Source of the DNA: Candidatus Roizmanbacteria bacterium
GTDB lineage: Bacteria > Patescibacteriota > Microgenomatia > UBA1406 > GWC2-37-13
Direction of reading: 5' to 3'
Length of the DNA: 7,551 nucleotides
NCBI GenBank assembly: GCA_024653985.1
Contig: JANLIS010000012.1
Location: 1 to 7,551 of the forward strand
The number at the start of each line of letters is the position of its first letter. Position 1 is the first letter of the stretch. Positions 5,125 through 7,551 of the stretch are shown here, one piece after another. The notes beneath the pieces were generated by a model, which worked only from the letters and a program-made list of their open reading frames with translations, had not been told where the DNA came from and did not search any database. Position numbers and translations under genes: made by a program.

Positions 5125-7062
5125 TTACAAGTCCAAATTCGCCATCTTGGCATGTGTAACGATAAATTTTTTTCTTGGCGGGACTTCGTCCCCCATCAAC
5201 ATTGAGAAAACACGATCACTTTCCTCAGCTTCGGTGATCATTATTTGCTTTAAAATTCTTCTTTCCGGGTCCATGGTTGTATCCCAGAGCTGGTCAGGAT
5301 TCATTTCTCCAAGACCCTTATATCGTTGAACATTTGGCTGACTTGTCTGTTTGGTTAATAGTTGTGCTACAAGTTTATCTTTTTCTTCGTCAGAATACAT
5401 GTAATGAACCTGTTTTCCCTGTTGAACCTTGAAAAGAGGCGGTTGAGCGGCGTACAAATGTCCTTTGCGAATGACGTCGGGCATATGTCTAAAAAAGAAT
5501 GTCAAAATAAGAGTTAAGATATGCTCTCCATCAACGTCGGCATCGGTCATGACAATGATCTTATGGTATCGTAGCTTGGCATAGTTGATGTTTTCTCCAA
5601 TTCCCATACCCAAGGCGACGACAAGATCCTTGATCTCCTTAAAAGCCAAGACACGATCAAGATAGGCGCGTTCAGTATTAAGAATTTTACCTCTTAGAGG
5701 CAAGATTGCCTGGAATTTACGGTTTCGGGCTTCTTTGGCAGTACCACCGGCCGAATTACCCTCAACCATGAATATTTCACAAAGTGATGGGTCTTTTTCC
5801 TGACAGTCGGCCAATTTTCCCGGAAGTGTAGCTCCCTCAAGTGCGCCTTTTCTCATAACTGCTTCTTTAGCGGCCTTGGCGGCCAATCGGGCTTTTTGGG
5901 CCAAGAAAATTTTTCCAAGAATTTCTCTTCCCGTTTTTGGGTTTTCTTCAAAATATGTTTCTAAATATTCGAATACAGTTTGTTGAACCAAAGTTTGAAT
6001 CTCGGAGTTTCCCAATTTGGTTTTTGTTTGGCCTTCAAATTGGAGATTAGTTGCCGACATCTTTATATAAACGATGGCGGCCAATCCTTCTTTTACGTCG
6101 TCACCTGAAAAAGTCTCTCCATTTTTGTCTTTTTCCCCAAATTCTTTTTTTGCATAGTTATTTATGGCTTTGGTCAGGGCGGTTTTGAATCCTGTCAGAT
6201 GGGTTCCTCCTTCATGGGTATTAATGACATTGACAAAGGTATGGATATTTTCGTTCAAAGACTGGTTATATTGGATAGCCACCTGAACATCTTTGCCATC
6301 AACATTTTTATGGATATAAATGGCATCATGTAAAGTTTTTTTACCACGGTTCATATCACGGAGAAGCGAAATTATACCGCCATCAAAGAAATAAGCATAT
6401 TTTTCTTTGACTTTATTATTAAATATCCTAAAATAGACGTTATTAATCAGATAGGCGCGTTCTTTTACCTGTTTTTTAAAGATACCATTGTTTATTTCGA
6501 TAGTCTCTTTAAAAATTTCCTTGTCAGGTAAAAAGGAAATAGCTGTTCCCTGTTCAAAATTGAAGTTTAAGATCGATTTTTCAACTTTTTTGACGTGATA
6601 CATTGGTACTCCCCTTTTATATTCTTGACGATAAATATTCCCATCCCGTTTGACCTCGGCAATAACATGTTCTGACAACGCATTGACAACAGAAGCTCCA
6701 ACTCCATGAAGACCACCTGAAACCTTATAGGCACCATCACTAAATTTTCCTCCGGCATGTAGTTTGGTCATGACCATTTCAAGAGCGGAAACATTGTATT
6801 TCGGCACTTTATCGACAGGAATCCCTCGACCATCATCAATGACGGTCATGTAGTTATTTTCCTCTATTCTTATTTCGATCCGATTACAATAACCCGCTAA
6901 GGCCTCGTCGATTGAGTTGTCGATAATTTCGTTTAAGCAGTGGTTAACACCATACTGGGCAGTTGTCCCAATATACATTGCCGGTCTTTTTCGAACTGGT
7001 TCAAGTCCCTCAAGTACTACTATTGAATCGGCTCCGTAATCAGATTTTTTTGTGGCTGCCAT
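5125..7062 (-). CDS. gyrB: DNA gyrase subunit B
   Basis: GyrB is the ATPase subunit of gyrase and also supplies the TOPRIM metal site for DNA cleavage. The 645 residues match the short form without the large TOPRIM insertion of E. coli. The GHKL ATPase shows NEIIDNSIDEA (44-54) with Glu45 and Asn49, DDGRGIP (76-82), GGLHGVGASVVNALS (116-130) and the QTK loop (345-347). The TOPRIM part shows EGNSAGG (434-440) with catalytic Glu434, PLRGKILN (455-462) and the metal-binding DADVD (507-511); QRYKGLGEMNPDQLW (579-593) follows. Asn436 replaces the Asp that is nearly universal in EGDSAGG. The start is set by the short N-terminus before DSIVVLEGLEPVRKRPAMYIG-type sequence. A consensus-like promoter ends 8 bases before the ATG and there is no Shine-Dalgarno. 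The pairing with a gyrA that has a GyrA box favours GyrB over ParE. Confidence 0.96.
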   Translation of the reverse strand: MAATKKSDYGADSIVVLEGLEPVRKRPAMYIGTTAQYGVNHCLNEIIDNSIDEALAGYCNRIEIRIEENNYMTVIDDGRGIPVDKVPKYNVSALEMVMTKLHAGGKFSDGAYKVSGGLHGVGASVVNALSEHVIAEVKRDGNIYRQEYKRGVPMYHVKKVEKSILNFNFEQGTAISFLPDKEIFKETIEINNGIFKKQVKERAYLINNVYFRIFNNKVKEKYAYFFDGGIISLLRDMNRGKKTLHDAIYIHKNVDGKDVQVAIQYNQSLNENIHTFVNVINTHEGGTHLTGFKTALTKAINNYAKKEFGEKDKNGETFSGDDVKEGLAAIVYIKMSATNLQFEGQTKTKLGNSEIQTLVQQTVFEYLETYFEENPKTGREILGKIFLAQKARLAAKAAKEAVMRKGALEGATLPGKLADCQEKDPSLCEIFMVEGNSAGGTAKEARNRKFQAILPLRGKILNTERAYLDRVLAFKEIKDLVVALGMGIGENINYAKLRYHKIIVMTDADVDGEHILTLILTFFFRHMPDVIRKGHLYAAQPPLFKVQQGKQVHYMYSDEEKDKLVAQLLTKQTSQPNVQRYKGLGEMNPDQLWDTTMDPERRILKQIMITEAEESDRVFSMLMGDEVPPRKKFIVTHAKMANLDL

Positions 7063-7070
7063 AAGTATAA

Positions 7071-7099
7071 ATATTAGCTTGTTTTTGCCTGAAAGTCAA
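7071..7099 (-). promoter_or_regulatory. Strong sigma-70-type promoter of gyrB
   Basis: On the minus strand TTGACT (7099-7094) and TAATAT (7076-7071) are separated by exactly 17 bases, giving 5 of 6 matches to each consensus hexamer. Eight bases (TTATACTT) lie between the -10 and the gyrB ATG at 7062, so transcription should start within a couple of bases of the start codon. This is the best promoter in the window and probably drives gyrB, ppa and gyrA. It is independent of any read-through from rplL. Confidence 0.8.
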
Positions 7100-7119
7100 A
7101 ACATTTACCCACGTTCCTT

Positions 7120-7138
7120 GCCCCGCCAGAGGCGGGGC
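7120..7138. repeat. GC-rich hairpin between rplL and gyrB
   Basis: An 8-base perfect stem GCCCCGCC (7120-7127) and GGCGGGGC (7131-7138) closes on the 3-base loop AGA. It lies 16 bases beyond the rplL stop and upstream of the gyrB promoter, where a terminator for rplL would be expected. On the minus strand, however, it is followed by AAGGAACG, not a U tract, so intrinsic termination would be weak at best. Its core CCGCCAG-n-GGCGG resembles the inner hairpin of the two elements inside miaA, so it may be a related dispersed repeat. Confidence 0.7.
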
Positions 7139-7154
7139 TTATTTTAATAAAAAT

Positions 7155-7550
7155 TTACTTCAATTCCACTTTTCCTCCAGCAGTTTCGATCTTTTTCTTA
7201 GCTTCTTCAGCAGCTGGTTTCTTAACATCAACCAACAGATCTTTTGGTGCTGATTCGACTAATTTTTTCGCATCCATGAGTCCTAGATTAGGTAGAATTT
7301 CTCGAACGGCTTTGATTACTCCTAATTTATTGTCTCCGGCGGCGGTCAAAACAACGGTAAAGCTGGTTTTTTCTTCCTTGTCCGCCGTAGCAGCTCCTGC
7401 GGAGGCGGAAGCAGCAGCGGCAACTGGCATAGCAGAAACACCAAATTTTTCTTCTAAATATTTGGCTAATTCAGCCATTTCAACTACTGTCAAAGTTTCG
7501 ATTTCGGTAGCGATTTTATTCAATTTTTCAGATAATTTTATTTCAGACAT
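7155..7550 (-). CDS. rplL: 50S ribosomal protein L7/L12
   Basis: L7/L12 forms dimers on the ribosomal stalk and recruits and activates the GTPases EF-Tu, EF-G, IF2 and RF3. The 131 residues include an N-terminal dimerisation domain (about 1-37, ending in [10 protein letters not shown]), an Ala-rich hinge (about 40-60) and the C-terminal factor-binding domain (61-131) starting [13 protein letters not shown]. The factor-contacting helix reads [11 protein letters not shown] (74-84), and K75, K80 and R83 are kept. The usual GATGLGLKEAK stretch reads [12 protein letters not shown] (84-95), one residue longer and with Met for the first Lys. The ATG is at 7548-7550, one base from the window edge, so the gene is complete but its promoter and ribosome binding site are not visible. 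rplJ usually lies upstream of this gene, so it may be just outside the window. Confidence 0.96.
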   Translation of the reverse strand: MSEIKLSEKLNKIATEIETLTVVEMAELAKYLEEKFGVSAMPVAAAASASAGAATADKEEKTSFTVVLTAAGDNKLGVIKAVREILPNLGLMDAKKLVESAPKDLLVDVKKPAAEEAKKKIETAGGKVELK

Positions 7551-7551
7551 T

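Noticed and set aside
1999..7062. Topoisomerase IV genes parC and parE instead of gyrase
   Set aside because: The A subunit has a recognisable GyrA box QNRGGKG at the start of its C-terminal pinwheel, a gyrase trait.
7120..7138. Intrinsic terminator for rplL
   Set aside because: The stem is good but on the minus strand it is followed by AAGGAACG rather than a run of U, so it is listed as a repeat hairpin.
1..7551. Alternative genetic code with TGA read as an amino acid
   Set aside because: All six genes end in TAA at family-typical lengths and read through completely under the standard code.

Overview
The window reads as a compact piece of chromosome from an AT-rich bacterium with all six protein genes on the minus strand, in transcription order rplL, gyrB, ppa, gyrA, folD, miaA (high to low coordinates). 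The set is pure housekeeping: ribosome stalk, DNA gyrase, pyrophosphatase, folate metabolism and tRNA modification. The short gaps, divergent FolD, lack of Shine-Dalgarno sequences, and abundant small GC-rich palindromes in an AT-rich background fit a Patescibacteria/CPR-type genome best. That placement is an inference from style, not a proven assignment. All six genes end in TAA and have family-normal lengths under the standard code, so nothing suggests recoded TGA.

Layout: 1-57 is an AT-rich tail with repeated AATTAG units. 58-975 is miaA, which carries two in-frame copies of one palindromic element. 976-1118 holds a twin-hairpin repeat. 1119-1979 is folD. 1980-1998 is a 19-base gap with an extended -10 promoter. 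1999-4503 is gyrA. 4504-4545 holds a short hairpin. 4546-5058 is ppa. 5059-5124 holds two copies of a 13-base palindrome. 5125-7062 is gyrB. 7063-7154 has a strong gyrB promoter plus a GC-rich hairpin. 7155-7550 is rplL, starting one base from the window edge.

How the genes relate: gyrB and gyrA supply the two subunits of gyrase, and ppa lies between them, probably in one transcript starting at the promoter before gyrB. folD has its own promoter signal overlapping the end of the gyrase unit. MiaA modifies A37 of tRNAs and L7/L12 recruits translation factors, so most of the window serves replication and translation.

The most notable content is not a new gene cluster but repeat biology. A palindromic element of about 52 bases sits twice inside miaA without breaking the frame, adding the same 17-residue linker twice, much as Rickettsia palindromic elements do. 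Four of the five intergenic gaps carry other hairpin or palindrome repeats. A second theme is translation initiation: none of the five start regions that can be inspected has a Shine-Dalgarno sequence, and gyrB and folD have promoters so close to the ATG that their mRNAs should be leaderless.
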